DNA from: DASXHD01 sp038239005
GTDB lineage: Bacteria; Myxococcota_A; Polyangia; Polyangiales; Polyangiaceae
Length of the DNA: 64,000 nt
Assembly: GCA_038239005.1 (NCBI GenBank)
Contig: JBBSFE010000001.1
Coordinates: 62,001-126,000 of the forward strand
Reading direction: 5' to 3'
Shown here: in pieces, positions 52,234-62,095 of the stretch
Layout of the letters: each line of letters opens with the position of its first letter
Position numbering within the stretch: the first letter of the stretch is position 1
The notes under the pieces: model-generated
Seen by the model: the letters and a program-made list of their open reading frames with translations, nothing else
Databases searched by the model: none
What the model was told of the DNA's origin: nothing
Position numbers and translations under genes: made by a program

Positions 52234-53610
52234 ATGAACGGCACCCAACTCATCTGGGCTCTCATCAAGATCGGCGTGATGATCGGCTTCGTCGTCAACA
52301 CGGCGGCGATCCTCACGTGGCTCGATCGCCGTCAAGGCGCGATGATGCAAGACCGCGTCGGCCCGAACCGCGCGGTGATCAAAATCTTCGGCCGCGAGAT
52401 CCGGCTCGTCGGTTTGCTGCACCCGCTCGCCGATGGGCTCAAGTTTTTCACGAAAGAATTTTACCAGCCGCCGCGCGCAGATAAATTCCTCTTCTTGCTC
52501 GCGCCCGTCCTCTCGATGATGCCGGTGATGGCGCTCGTCGCCGTCGTTCCCTTCGGCGACACGCTCTGCCTGCGCGACATTCACCGCATCGCAAGCGATG
52601 GCGGCGGCGTGTGGCCGGTCGTTCCGCGTTTCGGCACGTGCGGCTCCGGTGGCGGTGTCGATCCCGTCGAGATGATGGTCTCGCCGCTCAACGTCGGCCT
52701 CCTCTACGTGTTCGCGCTCGCAGGGCAGGGCATCGTCGGCGCAGCCATCGCAGGTTGGTCGAGCGACAACAAATATTCGCTGATGGGCGCTCTCCGCGCT
52801 GCATCGCAGATGGTCAGCTACGAAGTCGCGATGGGCCTCACGCTCATCGGCACGATGATGATCTACGGCACCATCCGCCTCGACGACATGGTTCGTTGGC
52901 AGGGCGATCACGCTTGGGGGATTTTCGTGCAGCCCGTCGCGTGCATTCTCTTCTTCACCGCGGCGGTCGCCGAGACGAAGCGCATTCCGTTCGACTTGCC
53001 CGAAGCCGAGAGCGAGCTCGTTTCGGGTTACTTCACCGAGTACTCCGGCATGACGTTCGGCATGTTCTACTTCGCCGAATACATGGAGGTCGTCACGAGC
53101 TCGATGCTCCTCGTCACCATCTTCCTCGGCGGTTGGGAGCTACCATTTCTCCACCGTGACGGGCTCACCGTCCAATTCGGTGAGGTCGTCCTCCTCCACC
53201 AGGTCGTGCCGCACATCTGGATGGAAATTATTTCGGTGCTCGCCTTCTTCAGCAAGGTCGGCGCGGTGTGCTGGTTCCAGGCGATCATTCGCTGGAGCCT
53301 TCCGCGCTTCCGTTACGACCAGCTCCAGAAGCTCGGTTGGCGCGTTCTCCTTCCGCTCGCGCTCGCGAACGTCATGGTCACCGGCGTCGTCGACCTCGCG
53401 ATCGATCGCGCAGGCCCGAGCGTCTGGAACGGCCTCGACGTCGCCGCGCACGTCACGCAAGCGGTCGTCGCCGTCGCCATCACGTACGTCGTCGTGCGAC
53501 TCACGATCGGCTTCTTCCGCAAGCGCCCGCGTCACCCGCTCATCATCGGCAGCGCCGCGAACATCTCCGCGAAAACGGGCGGCACGCCCACCACCCCGAT
53601 GCAGGCCTAA
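52234..53610 (+). CDS. nuoH: NADH-quinone oxidoreductase subunit H, enlarged
   Basis: 458 residues, against about 330-350 in most bacteria. The conserved core is clear: DRRQGAMMQDRVGPNRAV, LADGLKFFTKEFYQP, NKYSLMGALRAASQMVSYEV, AETKRIPFDLPEAESELVSG and YSGMTFGMFYFAEYMEV. Two additions are visible: a loop with two cysteines (CLRDIHRIASDGGG, then RFGTCGSGGG) in the middle, and a C-terminal extension with an extra helix (VAVAITYVVVRLTIGFF). It starts one base after nuoG. Confidence 0.94.
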   Translation: MNGTQLIWALIKIGVMIGFVVNTAAILTWLDRRQGAMMQDRVGPNRAVIKIFGREIRLVGLLHPLADGLKFFTKEFYQPPRADKFLFLLAPVLSMMPVMALVAVVPFGDTLCLRDIHRIASDGGGVWPVVPRFGTCGSGGGVDPVEMMVSPLNVGLLYVFALAGQGIVGAAIAGWSSDNKYSLMGALRAASQMVSYEVAMGLTLIGTMMIYGTIRLDDMVRWQGDHAWGIFVQPVACILFFTAAVAETKRIPFDLPEAESELVSGYFTEYSGMTFGMFYFAEYMEVVTSSMLLVTIFLGGWELPFLHRDGLTVQFGEVVLLHQVVPHIWMEIISVLAFFSKVGAVCWFQAIIRWSLPRFRYDQLQKLGWRVLLPLALANVMVTGVVDLAIDRAGPSVWNGLDVAAHVTQAVVAVAITYVVVRLTIGFFRKRPRHPLIIGSAANISAKTGGTPTTPMQA

Positions 53611-53612
53611 TC

Positions 53613-54269
53613 ATGGGAAGCGCATTTCCGAAAAAGGCGTCGTCACCCACCAATGCGGTCGTGGTCGAGCACGAGCCGCACTCGCCGGCGATGATGAGCT
53701 ACCTCCCGGCGATTGCCGTGGGGCTTGCGACGTCGATGCGTCACTTCTTCAAGAACACGAAGGAGATGATTCGTGGTGAGAGGCCCGATCCGATCCTCGA
53801 GCAATTCTCGCCCGGCATCTCGACGGTCATGTACCCCGAGCAAAAGCGTCCGTACCCGGAGCGCTTCCGCGGCGTGCATCGCCTCACCCAACGCGACGAC
53901 GGCAGCCCGCGATGCGTTGCGTGTTTGTGCTGCTCCACCGCGTGTCCCGCGCAGTGCATTTTCATCGAAGCGGGCGAATACGCCGAAGGCGAGAAGCGCC
54001 GCGGCTACGAGCGCTATCCGGTGCGATTCGTCATCGACGAGCTTCGCTGCATTTTCTGTGGGTTCTGCGTCGAGGCTTGCCCGTGCGATGCCATCCGGAT
54101 GGACACGGGCGCGCACGCCGCGCCCTATGATTCGCGCGAGCAGTTCATCTACAGCAAAGATTTGCTCCTCAGCTTCCCCGCACGCGATGGCTCGCTCAAG
54201 ACGATCAACCCGCGCCACGAGCCGGGCGACGCGGGTCATCCGGGTTTGTCTCGTGATCACAATCACTGA
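53613..54269 (+). CDS. nuoI: NADH-quinone oxidoreductase subunit I
   Basis: 218 residues from the ATG at 53613. Two 4Fe-4S motifs, CVACLCCSTACP and CIFCGFCVEACPCDAI, carry clusters N6a and N6b. The end is a short His-rich tail. No nuoJ-N follows; a peptidase-like gene comes next, so the remaining membrane-arm genes lie elsewhere. Confidence 0.95.
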   Translation: MGSAFPKKASSPTNAVVVEHEPHSPAMMSYLPAIAVGLATSMRHFFKNTKEMIRGERPDPILEQFSPGISTVMYPEQKRPYPERFRGVHRLTQRDDGSPRCVACLCCSTACPAQCIFIEAGEYAEGEKRRGYERYPVRFVIDELRCIFCGFCVEACPCDAIRMDTGAHAAPYDSREQFIYSKDLLLSFPARDGSLKTINPRHEPGDAGHPGLSRDHNH

Positions 54270-54274
54270 GATCG

Positions 54275-55720
54275 ATGCGACGGTTCGTCGTCGTATTTTG
54301 TTTTCTTTGGGCGTGTACGTCGCGGCCTGTGGTCGTCGTTCGTTCACCACCCACGCCCGAGCACGACCGGAAGACACTGTTCGATTCGCTCGTCGCCGAT
54401 GTTCGCGCGCATCACGTGTTCGCCGCGGCGACGGAGAAGAACCTCGGGCGCAAGTGGGACGATGATCTTCCGGCGCTCGCGCGCGAGTTTGCCGATGCGA
54501 AGACGGACGACGCGCTCGCGGTCGCGCTGACGCATTTCGTGAACGCACTTCACGATGGGCATTGCACGTACGAGCCCGAAGGAAAGCCAACGACAGTCAC
54601 GCTTCCGATTCGCGCAGACGTCGAGTGGCGCGAAGGCAAGCCCGTCTTTTACGTTTCGCGCGTCGACGACGCGGTCGCGAAAACGCTCGCGTCACCGGGC
54701 GACGAGATTCGCTCCGTCGATGGCGTTCCCGCGGCCGAGCTCGTCACGAAGCTCATGCTCGTGTCGCACCAAAATAATTTGCGCGGCGTCGCGCGTGACG
54801 TCGCGGAGTATCTGACGCGTCGAAAATCGACCGCAGCGACCACGGTGGAAGGCGAGACGTCGAGCTGGGTCGTCGGCAGCAAGGACGTGACGCTCAGGTT
54901 GCAGTGGGCGAAGGCGAGCTCGCATTCGACGTTCGACGAATGGGCCATCAACTACGACGTGCCCACGTGCAGCTCACTCACGCCGCGCGACTATGGGCCC
55001 TACGAAGTCTCGGCGCGTGGAGAAATGTTCTGCGTCTACGGCTCGCACGTGAAGCCGTACAGCGACTACCCGATCGTTCGCGAATTTTCGTTTCGCTACA
55101 TCGAGTCGCCGGACGACGTGGAGCACGTCGAGCATCGCATCCGCGCCGACCACGACATCCTCGAGCACGAGCTCGCGCGGCTGAAACCGAAAGGTGTGCT
55201 GCTCGATTTGCGCGACAACGGCGGCGGCAACAACCCGAACTGGTTCATGGATTGGTGGGCGAGTGGGCCGTATGTCGATCGTTTCGTTTTGACGCGTGAC
55301 AATGGCGAGCTCGGCAAGCCACGCCCGTTCTTCTGCAAGCGCGGCGATTGCGCGTGGGACAACCGATACACGCCAACGCATCGCGTAACGACGTCGCCCG
55401 TCGCGCTCCTCGTGGGCTCGCGATGCGTCAGCTCGTGCGATTCGGTCGCGCAGCTTTTCGCCGAGAACCACTTCGGCCCGCTGGTCGGCGAGCCCACAGC
55501 GGCGGCCTTCACGACGAAGCGTGCGCGTCACCCGGTGACCTTCCGCGGCAAGCCCTTCGGGGCGATCAACCTCGCCATCACGCGTGAGCTCAGCGGCGTG
55601 ACGCACGAGGCCATCGAAGGCATCCCGATCCATCTCGACGTGCCCATCGATCGCACCTTTTCGAACCGCGATGGGTACGACCGGCTCCTGGTCGAAGGAG
55701 CAATCAAGGCCCTGCATTGA
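54275..55720 (+). CDS. S41-family peptidase-like lipoprotein
   Basis: 481 residues. Lipoprotein signal with lipobox FLWAC. A PDZ-like region (GDEIRSVDGVPAAELVTKLM) precedes the S41 core: GVLLDLRDNGGGNNPNWFMD and VALLVGSRCVSSCDSVAQLF, where Ser in SSCDS is the expected nucleophile of C-terminal-processing-type proteases. The substrate is unknown. It starts six bases after nuoI, perhaps by transcript sharing only. Confidence 0.82.
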   Translation: MRRFVVVFCFLWACTSRPVVVVRSPPTPEHDRKTLFDSLVADVRAHHVFAAATEKNLGRKWDDDLPALAREFADAKTDDALAVALTHFVNALHDGHCTYEPEGKPTTVTLPIRADVEWREGKPVFYVSRVDDAVAKTLASPGDEIRSVDGVPAAELVTKLMLVSHQNNLRGVARDVAEYLTRRKSTAATTVEGETSSWVVGSKDVTLRLQWAKASSHSTFDEWAINYDVPTCSSLTPRDYGPYEVSARGEMFCVYGSHVKPYSDYPIVREFSFRYIESPDDVEHVEHRIRADHDILEHELARLKPKGVLLDLRDNGGGNNPNWFMDWWASGPYVDRFVLTRDNGELGKPRPFFCKRGDCAWDNRYTPTHRVTTSPVALLVGSRCVSSCDSVAQLFAENHFGPLVGEPTAAAFTTKRARHPVTFRGKPFGAINLAITRELSGVTHEAIEGIPIHLDVPIDRTFSNRDGYDRLLVEGAIKALH

Positions 55721-55748
55721 CTGCAATTTTCCTGTAGTCTCGCGCCCC

Positions 55749-58700
55749 GTGAGCTCCCAGACCGTGGACGTGTTGCGCAGTGAGCTGGAGCGGCTTTTTT
55801 CGCTCGAAGAGATGTCGCACGTAGCGATGCTTGTGGGCATCGCCGACGACGTCGAGACGACAACGACCAAGGCGAGCTACGCCCGGTCGCTCGCCGAACG
55901 ATGCATCGACCACGAAGCGGTCGAAGCGCTCGTCGACGTCGTTTTGCAGATGCGTCGCGAGGTCGATCCGAAGCTGCGCGACATCGCGTCGCTGCTCGGT
56001 GAAGCCGAGCTCGCTGCAGGCAAGCCGTTCGGGCCGTTCGCGATCGATCGCAAGATGTCGTCGACGGAGATGGGCGTCGTCTATCTCGCGAAGAAAAACA
56101 ACGTGCAGTTCATGTTGAAGACGCTGCGTCGCGAAGCCGCACGTGATCGCCGCGCCGTGAATCGCTTCCTCACGCAGAACCGCCTCGTTGCCACGGTGCA
56201 ACACGAAGGCCTCCCGAAGAACATCGACGCCGGCGAAATTGAAGGCACCTTCTACGTCGCGTACGAGCACATCGACGCACAACCACTTGCGGCGCGCTTC
56301 GCACGCACGGGTCCCTCGCACATCAACGAGCTTCGTCCGATTTTGCGCGCAACGCTCGAGCCGCTTGCGGCGCTCCACAAAGCGCAGCTCACACACGGCG
56401 ATCTGAAAATGGATCACGCGCTCGTGACGCGCGGCGCCGATGCCAATTCGGTGAAGGTCATCCTCATCGACTTCGGCGGCGATCGCTTGCGGCCGCGCCT
56501 CACGCCAACATCCGGCCAATACGGTTTGCTCGCGGTGTATGGCTCGCCCAAGACGATCGCCCCCGAGCAGGTGCGCGGCAAGGGCGCCGACGCACGCACG
56601 GACGTCTACGCGTTCGGCGCGATGCTCTACGAGCTTCTCTCGGGCAAGCCGGTGTTCCCGATCGAGGCCGGCGCAGCCGACGCAGCCATGGCACATCTGT
56701 CGAAAGCCCCCGAGCCGCCAAGCGCGAAGGCGCCACGTGGATGGGTCTCGAAAGAAGTCGATCAGTTCGTTCTTTCGCTGCTTGCCAAAGATCCCGCACA
56801 GCGCCCGAAAGATGCCTCCGCGCTCCTCGACGTCATCGACTCGCTCGGCAAACCCGCCACCACGAAGACGGCCGCGCAGCTCCTTCCGCAAGACCAAGTC
56901 GATGCGCTCGTCGATGCGCTCGTCGCGACGCCCAACGATCCCGAAGCGGCCATCGCACTCGAAAAAGCGGTCGACCAAGTTGCCGAGCCGATCAAAATCG
57001 CCGACGCGTTTTCGATTGCAGCCGATCAGATCGAAATCAAAACCGACGACGACAAAGAGACCAAGAAGAGCCTTCTCTATCGCGCCGCCCGCATCTTCGA
57101 CGCCCAGAAAGACAAAACGCACGCCGAAGACATCTACAGCGCCATCTGCGAGCTCGATCCGGACGACGACGTCGCATCGATGGCGCTCGAGACCGTGCGC
57201 AAGTCTCTCGGCAAGTTCGAAGAGATCGTCGAGATGCTCCTCGCGCGCGCAGACCGTGCGAAGAGCCCCGAAGATCGTTCACGCGTGATGGCCGAAATCG
57301 GGCACATCTACGCGAGCGAGCTCAATGACACCGATCAAGCGCTCGTCGCGTACACGCAGGCGCTCACGGAGCGTCCGCAAGTCGCCGACGTCATCATCGA
57401 GATCGAGCGGCTCGCTGCCGGCAAGACCGAGCGCTGGAACGACGTGCTCGCGTCGGTCACCGAAGCCGTCAAAGGCGAGATGGCGCCGAGCGACAAGAAC
57501 GCGCTCCTCGCGCTGGCTGGCCGTTGGTACGACTCCAAAGTCGGTCGCGCCGACACCGCGCTCCACGCGTATCAACAGATCCTCGCGACCGAGCCTGCGA
57601 GCGAAGCCGCGCTCGAAGGCCTCAGCCACATTTATCGTAAGGCCCAGCAGTGGCCCGAGCTCGCCCAGACGCTCATGTCGCACGCCGATGCGATGGGCTC
57701 GTCGCCGCGCGCGCGCGATCTCCGCTCCGAAGCGGCCGATTTGTTTTCCTCGCGTTTGAACGACGCCAAACGCGCACGCGACATCTACTCGAGCATCCTC
57801 TCGGAAGATCCCGCACACGCACGTGCAGGCGACGCCCTCGCGAAGATCGCAGAAGCGAGCGGCGATCACAAAACGCTCGTCGAGCTCCTCGACCGGCGTG
57901 CCGAAGCGCGTCGTGGGCCGGAGCGCGCAGAGATCCTCGCGCGCATCGCCGAGGTCTACGAAGATCACCTCAACGATTTGCCCGAAGCGACGCGCCGCTA
58001 CGAAGCCGTGATGGCGATCGACCCGAATCATCTCGGGGCGCTCAAAGGCCTCGACCGCATCTTCAATCGCACGGGCCGCTACCGCGAGCTCATCGACAAC
58101 CTCGAGCGCCAAGTCGCCGTCGCCGCGACCCCCCGCCAGAAGATCAACCTCTACGAACGCATGGCGGGCCTCTACGACGAAGAGTTCGTCGACCCCGTCA
58201 AAGCGAGCGAGTGTCTCGAAGGCATCCTCACGCTCGACCCCGCCAACGACAACGCCCTCACCGCCCTCGCGCGGCACTATCGCGCGCAAGGCAAGTGGGA
58301 AGAGGTCATCAAGGTCTACGAGCGGCATGCCGCCGGCACGAGCGACGAAAACCGTCGCGTCGAGCTCACGCTCAATCGAGCGCGCACGCTTGCCGAGCAA
58401 GTTGGGTCGCCTGAACGCGCAACGCGCGCATTCGAGCAAGTGCTCGAAATGGCGCCTGACCACGCAGGCGCGCTCGAAGCGCTCGCGCGTTTGAAGGAGT
58501 CGAGCGGCGACGCAAACGCAGCGCTCTCGGCCATCGAAGCGCTCGCAGGCAAAGCGCAAAACCCCGAGCAAAAAGCCGAACAGTGGATGCGCGCGGCGAA
58601 GCTCCTCGAAACCCGTGGCGACAAAGACGGCGCCATCAGCCGTTACAAGCTCGCGCTCGAAGCGAACCCCCGCGACACCAACGCGTCGGCCGCGCTTCGC

Positions 58701-61163
58701 GCAGCGTATGCCGCGCGCGGTGATGCCGTGTCGGTCGTCGAGCTCATCGAGAAAGAGCTCGCCGTCGCCGACTCGAATCTCGCAAAGGCGCGCCTCCACG
58801 CCGAGCTCGCGCGGCTCCTTCGCGATCATCTCAAGGACGACGAAAAGGCCGTCGCCGCCGCGAAGAAAGCGTTCGAGCTCGACGCAAACAACCCAGACGC
58901 CCAGCTCGTCCTCGGCGACAGCGCCTACGACGGCCAGCGCTTCCTCGAAGCGACGAAATATTACGAGTCGCTCGTCGGCCGAACCTCGTCGATTGCCAAA
59001 GAAGATGGCGTTCGCGTTCTTTTGCGCTTCATCGAATCGAGCGGAAAGCTCGCGCTGGCTTCGTCGACGTCGATGCCGCCTTCGGGGTCGTCGCCGGATG
59101 CTGCGGCATCGGGCGCGTTCAATCCACCGACCGGCGCTCGCTTGACGATCAGCCCACGCGTGCTCGTCGCGGTTGAAACGCTGCAAAAGCTGGCTCCGGG
59201 CGACATCGACACCGCGTCCCGCGCAGCGAAGGCCGTCTTCGAGTTCGGCGATCCGGCGACCGCGCGAAAGATGTACCTCGATCTCTTCGAGAAGTTCGGC
59301 AGCAAGATCATCGGCGCCGAGCGCGCTGATGCGCTCTATGGCCTCGGCGAATCGTCACGCCGCACCGGCGAGCTCGACGCCGCGATCAAACCGCTTCGCG
59401 AATCGGCCGAAGCCGATCCATCGAACCCGCGCACTCTCCGCGCGCTCGCGAAAGTCTACGAAGCCAAAGAAGACTTTCGCGAAGCCATTCGCATTCGTCG
59501 CCGTCGTCTCGAGATGGCCGTCTCGCAAGAGCGCTTCGAGCTCCTCCTCGAAATCGGCGATCTCGAATCGCAGAAGCTGAACGACCGCGCTGCCGCCGGC
59601 AAGACGTACGCAACCGCGCTCGAAGAACGCCCCGACGACCGCAAGCTCCTCACGCGCCTCATGCAGCTCTACTCGGAAGAGAAAGACTGGCGGAAGCTCG
59701 TCGAGGTCGTTCTTCGTCTCGCCGACTTCGTCGAGGACAACAAACAGCGCGCGAAGTACATGCATACTGCAGCTATCGTGTCGGCGCGCCAAATCGGCGA
59801 CGTCGATGCGGCGCTCACGTACTACGACCGCGCCATCGAGTTCGACCCGACGCTCAACAAAGCCGTCGATGAAGCGCTCGAGCTCGCCAAACAAAAAGGC
59901 GATCACGACAGCACCGAACGCTACCTCCAGGCTCAGCTCGAGCTCGCCAAGACGGCGCAAGATCGCACGGCGCTCCCGCGCATTTTGGACCAGCTCGGCC
60001 ACCTCTATCAAAAGTTCTTGAACGAGCCGGAGATGGCGATCGACGCCTTCGAAGCCGCGCAAGCGTTCGACCCGGAGAACAAAGAGCGCGGTGACATCCT
60101 CGCCGAGCTCTACGCGAGCGACGTCTCGCAGTATCTCGACAAGGCCGTCAAGGCGCAGGCCGCCATCCTTCGGCGCAATCCGTATCGCGTCGAGAGCTAC
60201 AAGCTCCTTCGTCGTCTCTACACGGAAGCGCAACGCGGCGACGCATCGTGGTGCTTGTGTCAGGCGCTTTCGGTGCTCAATCTCGCCGAGCCCGACGAAG
60301 AGCGTTTCTATCGCCAACACCGCGCCGACAACGCCGCGCCCGCGCAGGCCGTCATGACCGACGACGACTGGCGCAAGCTCGCGCACTTCGATCAAGACAC
60401 GCTCCTCACGGGCATCTTCGCGCTCATCCAGCCCACGATCATCCGCACGCGCACGCAGCCGCTCGAAGCCCAAGGCTACGACCGCCGCTACGCGATCGAT
60501 CCGTCGCTCCACCCGTATCCCGTTTCGCAGACGCTCTATTACGTGCAAGGCGTCTTGGGCATGCAGGGGCCGAACGCGCCGCTCGTGTTCCAGAACCAAA
60601 ACGATCCGAGCGGCCTCGGGTTCATTCACGCGCACACGCCGGCGATCGTGCTTGGTCGCGCCGCGTTCGAAGCGCAAGTGCCAACGCAATCGATGGCGTT
60701 CGTCGCGGGTCGCCACCTCACGTACTACCGCGCGGGCTATTACGTTCGTCACCTCGTGCCCACGGGCACGGGCCTCAAGGCGTGGCTCTTCGCCGCAATC
60801 AAGACGTGCGTGCCACAGTTTCCGATCTCGACGGACCTCGTTGGCCCGGTCGACGAAGCAATGAACGCGATGAAGCCCGATTTTCAAGGCGTCCAAAAAG
60901 AGCGCCTCTCGAGCCTCACCTCGAAATTGATCCAGACGGGCGCGGCGCTCGATCTGAAAAAGTGGACGGCATCGGTCGATCTCACGGCCGATCGCATCGG
61001 GTTTCTCCTCGCGCACGATCTCAACCTCGCGACGGAGGTCATCCGTGCCACGGAAGATGGCGCAAGCGTTCCGGGCAAGGAACGCGTAAAAGAAGTCGTC
61101 CTCTTCTCGGTCAGTGAAGAGTACTTCGAGATTCGTCAGAAGCTCGGCATCAACGTCGAGTGA
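55749..61163 (+). CDS. Giant TPR protein with a degenerate Ser/Thr kinase domain
   Basis: 1804 residues from a GTG at 55749. A kinase-like domain (about 92-370) keeps the Lys in FMLKTLRRE (about 123) and DFGG (about 241), but the glycine loop is degenerate (KMSSTEMGVVYLA) and the catalytic loop reads HGDLKMDHAL instead of HRDxKxxN, losing the metal-binding Asn. It is probably a pseudokinase or an atypical kinase. From about 430 to 1525 it is TPR repeats (AYQQILATEPASEAALEGLS, TYYDRAIEFDPTLNKAVDEA). The last 280 residues are an unrecognised domain (QSMAFVAGRHLTYYRAGYYV). No signal or membrane helix; probably a cytoplasmic scaffold. Confidence 0.82.
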   Translation: MSSQTVDVLRSELERLFSLEEMSHVAMLVGIADDVETTTTKASYARSLAERCIDHEAVEALVDVVLQMRREVDPKLRDIASLLGEAELAAGKPFGPFAIDRKMSSTEMGVVYLAKKNNVQFMLKTLRREAARDRRAVNRFLTQNRLVATVQHEGLPKNIDAGEIEGTFYVAYEHIDAQPLAARFARTGPSHINELRPILRATLEPLAALHKAQLTHGDLKMDHALVTRGADANSVKVILIDFGGDRLRPRLTPTSGQYGLLAVYGSPKTIAPEQVRGKGADARTDVYAFGAMLYELLSGKPVFPIEAGAADAAMAHLSKAPEPPSAKAPRGWVSKEVDQFVLSLLAKDPAQRPKDASALLDVIDSLGKPATTKTAAQLLPQDQVDALVDALVATPNDPEAAIALEKAVDQVAEPIKIADAFSIAADQIEIKTDDDKETKKSLLYRAARIFDAQKDKTHAEDIYSAICELDPDDDVASMALETVRKSLGKFEEIVEMLLARADRAKSPEDRSRVMAEIGHIYASELNDTDQALVAYTQALTERPQVADVIIEIERLAAGKTERWNDVLASVTEAVKGEMAPSDKNALLALAGRWYDSKVGRADTALHAYQQILATEPASEAALEGLSHIYRKAQQWPELAQTLMSHADAMGSSPRARDLRSEAADLFSSRLNDAKRARDIYSSILSEDPAHARAGDALAKIAEASGDHKTLVELLDRRAEARRGPERAEILARIAEVYEDHLNDLPEATRRYEAVMAIDPNHLGALKGLDRIFNRTGRYRELIDNLERQVAVAATPRQKINLYERMAGLYDEEFVDPVKASECLEGILTLDPANDNALTALARHYRAQGKWEEVIKVYERHAAGTSDENRRVELTLNRARTLAEQVGSPERATRAFEQVLEMAPDHAGALEALARLKESSGDANAALSAIEALAGKAQNPEQKAEQWMRAAKLLETRGDKDGAISRYKLALEANPRDTNASAALRAAYAARGDAVSVVELIEKELAVADSNLAKARLHAELARLLRDHLKDDEKAVAAAKKAFELDANNPDAQLVLGDSAYDGQRFLEATKYYESLVGRTSSIAKEDGVRVLLRFIESSGKLALASSTSMPPSGSSPDAAASGAFNPPTGARLTISPRVLVAVETLQKLAPGDIDTASRAAKAVFEFGDPATARKMYLDLFEKFGSKIIGAERADALYGLGESSRRTGELDAAIKPLRESAEADPSNPRTLRALAKVYEAKEDFREAIRIRRRRLEMAVSQERFELLLEIGDLESQKLNDRAAAGKTYATALEERPDDRKLLTRLMQLYSEEKDWRKLVEVVLRLADFVEDNKQRAKYMHTAAIVSARQIGDVDAALTYYDRAIEFDPTLNKAVDEALELAKQKGDHDSTERYLQAQLELAKTAQDRTALPRILDQLGHLYQKFLNEPEMAIDAFEAAQAFDPENKERGDILAELYASDVSQYLDKAVKAQAAILRRNPYRVESYKLLRRLYTEAQRGDASWCLCQALSVLNLAEPDEERFYRQHRADNAAPAQAVMTDDDWRKLAHFDQDTLLTGIFALIQPTIIRTRTQPLEAQGYDRRYAIDPSLHPYPVSQTLYYVQGVLGMQGPNAPLVFQNQNDPSGLGFIHAHTPAIVLGRAAFEAQVPTQSMAFVAGRHLTYYRAGYYVRHLVPTGTGLKAWLFAAIKTCVPQFPISTDLVGPVDEAMNAMKPDFQGVQKERLSSLTSKLIQTGAALDLKKWTASVDLTADRIGFLLAHDLNLATEVIRATEDGASVPGKERVKEVVLFSVSEEYFEIRQKLGINVE

Positions 61164-61169
61164 TTCATT

Positions 61170-61205
61170 CCCGCTCTCCGCGAGCCTCCCGCTCTCCGCG
61201 AGCCT
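61170..61205. repeat. Exact 18-bp tandem duplication
   Basis: CCCGCTCTCCGCGAGCCT occurs twice back to back (61170-61187 and 61188-61205) in the short gap between the TPR gene and the next lipoprotein gene. It may be a recent slippage event. Confidence 0.9.
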
Positions 61206-61219
61206 CAGATAGGTGTAGA

Positions 61220-62071
61220 ATGCAAACTTTACGCATCGCTTTTGTAGGACTTTTGGCCGTCGGCTCTGCCGCTGCTGCCGCGTGCAGCAGCACCCCGAGC
61301 GGCTCTGATGGCGGCACCGATACGGGCACGGGCTCGGACAGCCCCACGAACAACACGTTCAACCAGACGGGCACCGTCGTCGACTACAGCACCAAAGCCG
61401 GGCTCATCGACATGGTCGTCAGTGGCGGCGGGAGCACCGTAGGCACCGACTCGAAGGGCAACTACACGCTCCCCGTTCCCAAGAACGCCGCCTACACGAT
61501 GTCCGTCACCAGCGCCGAAGACGCAGGCGCGGCATACCTCAAGCTCGACGAGCAAGAGTGGATGCTCTCCGCTGACACGAGCCGCGGCAGCACGTCGGCC
61601 GTTTCGAACGGCACCGAGTCGCTCCTCAAGAGCATCTTGCAGCCCGCACCCGACCCCACGCTCGCCGTGCTGACCGTTCAAATCTACGCGACGGGCGCTT
61701 GCCCGACGGCAACCGGTGCCACCGTCAGCGTCGCCGGGCTTCCCGCAGCGGACGCAGGCGCCAGCGACGCAGGCGGCGGCATTCACCTCGATTATTTCTC
61801 GGGCGGCTTCCCATCGACGACCGCTACCTCGGTTACCGATGGCCAGCTTCCGTCGGCGATCATCTGGAACCTCGCGCCCAACGCATCGTTCAAGGACGTC
61901 ACGGTCACGCCGCCCGCGGGCTGCACGGTCAAAGCGTTTCCGACGTCCGACCCGAGCACCGACAGCGGCCCGGGGCCGACCCTCGTCTACACCGGCAACG
62001 TCAAGCTCGAGCCGAGCTTGCCCGCACCGGGTATGAGCGTCGCCTCGTTCATGCGTGTCTTCCTGCAGTAG
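61220..62071 (+). CDS. Predicted lipoprotein, unknown function
   Basis: 283 residues from the ATG at 61220 (MQTLRIAFVGLLAVGSAAAA then AC), a lipoprotein signal; the open frame from 61160 would run over the tandem duplication. After a Ser/Gly/Asp/Thr linker comes a short beta region with a carboxypeptidase-regulatory-like look (TGTVVDYSTKAGLIDMVVSG, GTDSKGNYTLPVP). The rest is unrecognised. It precedes the sulfatase-fold lipoprotein by 24 bases. Confidence 0.75.
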   Translation: MQTLRIAFVGLLAVGSAAAAACSSTPSGSDGGTDTGTGSDSPTNNTFNQTGTVVDYSTKAGLIDMVVSGGGSTVGTDSKGNYTLPVPKNAAYTMSVTSAEDAGAAYLKLDEQEWMLSADTSRGSTSAVSNGTESLLKSILQPAPDPTLAVLTVQIYATGACPTATGATVSVAGLPAADAGASDAGGGIHLDYFSGGFPSTTATSVTDGQLPSAIIWNLAPNASFKDVTVTPPAGCTVKAFPTSDPSTDSGPGPTLVYTGNVKLEPSLPAPGMSVASFMRVFLQ

Positions 62072-62095
62072 CCCAAAAATGGGCAACGGCGCCCG

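Noticed and set aside
57279..59186. 635-codon minus-strand frame in the TPR gene
   Set aside because: Antisense of TPR repeats, no start context or motifs.
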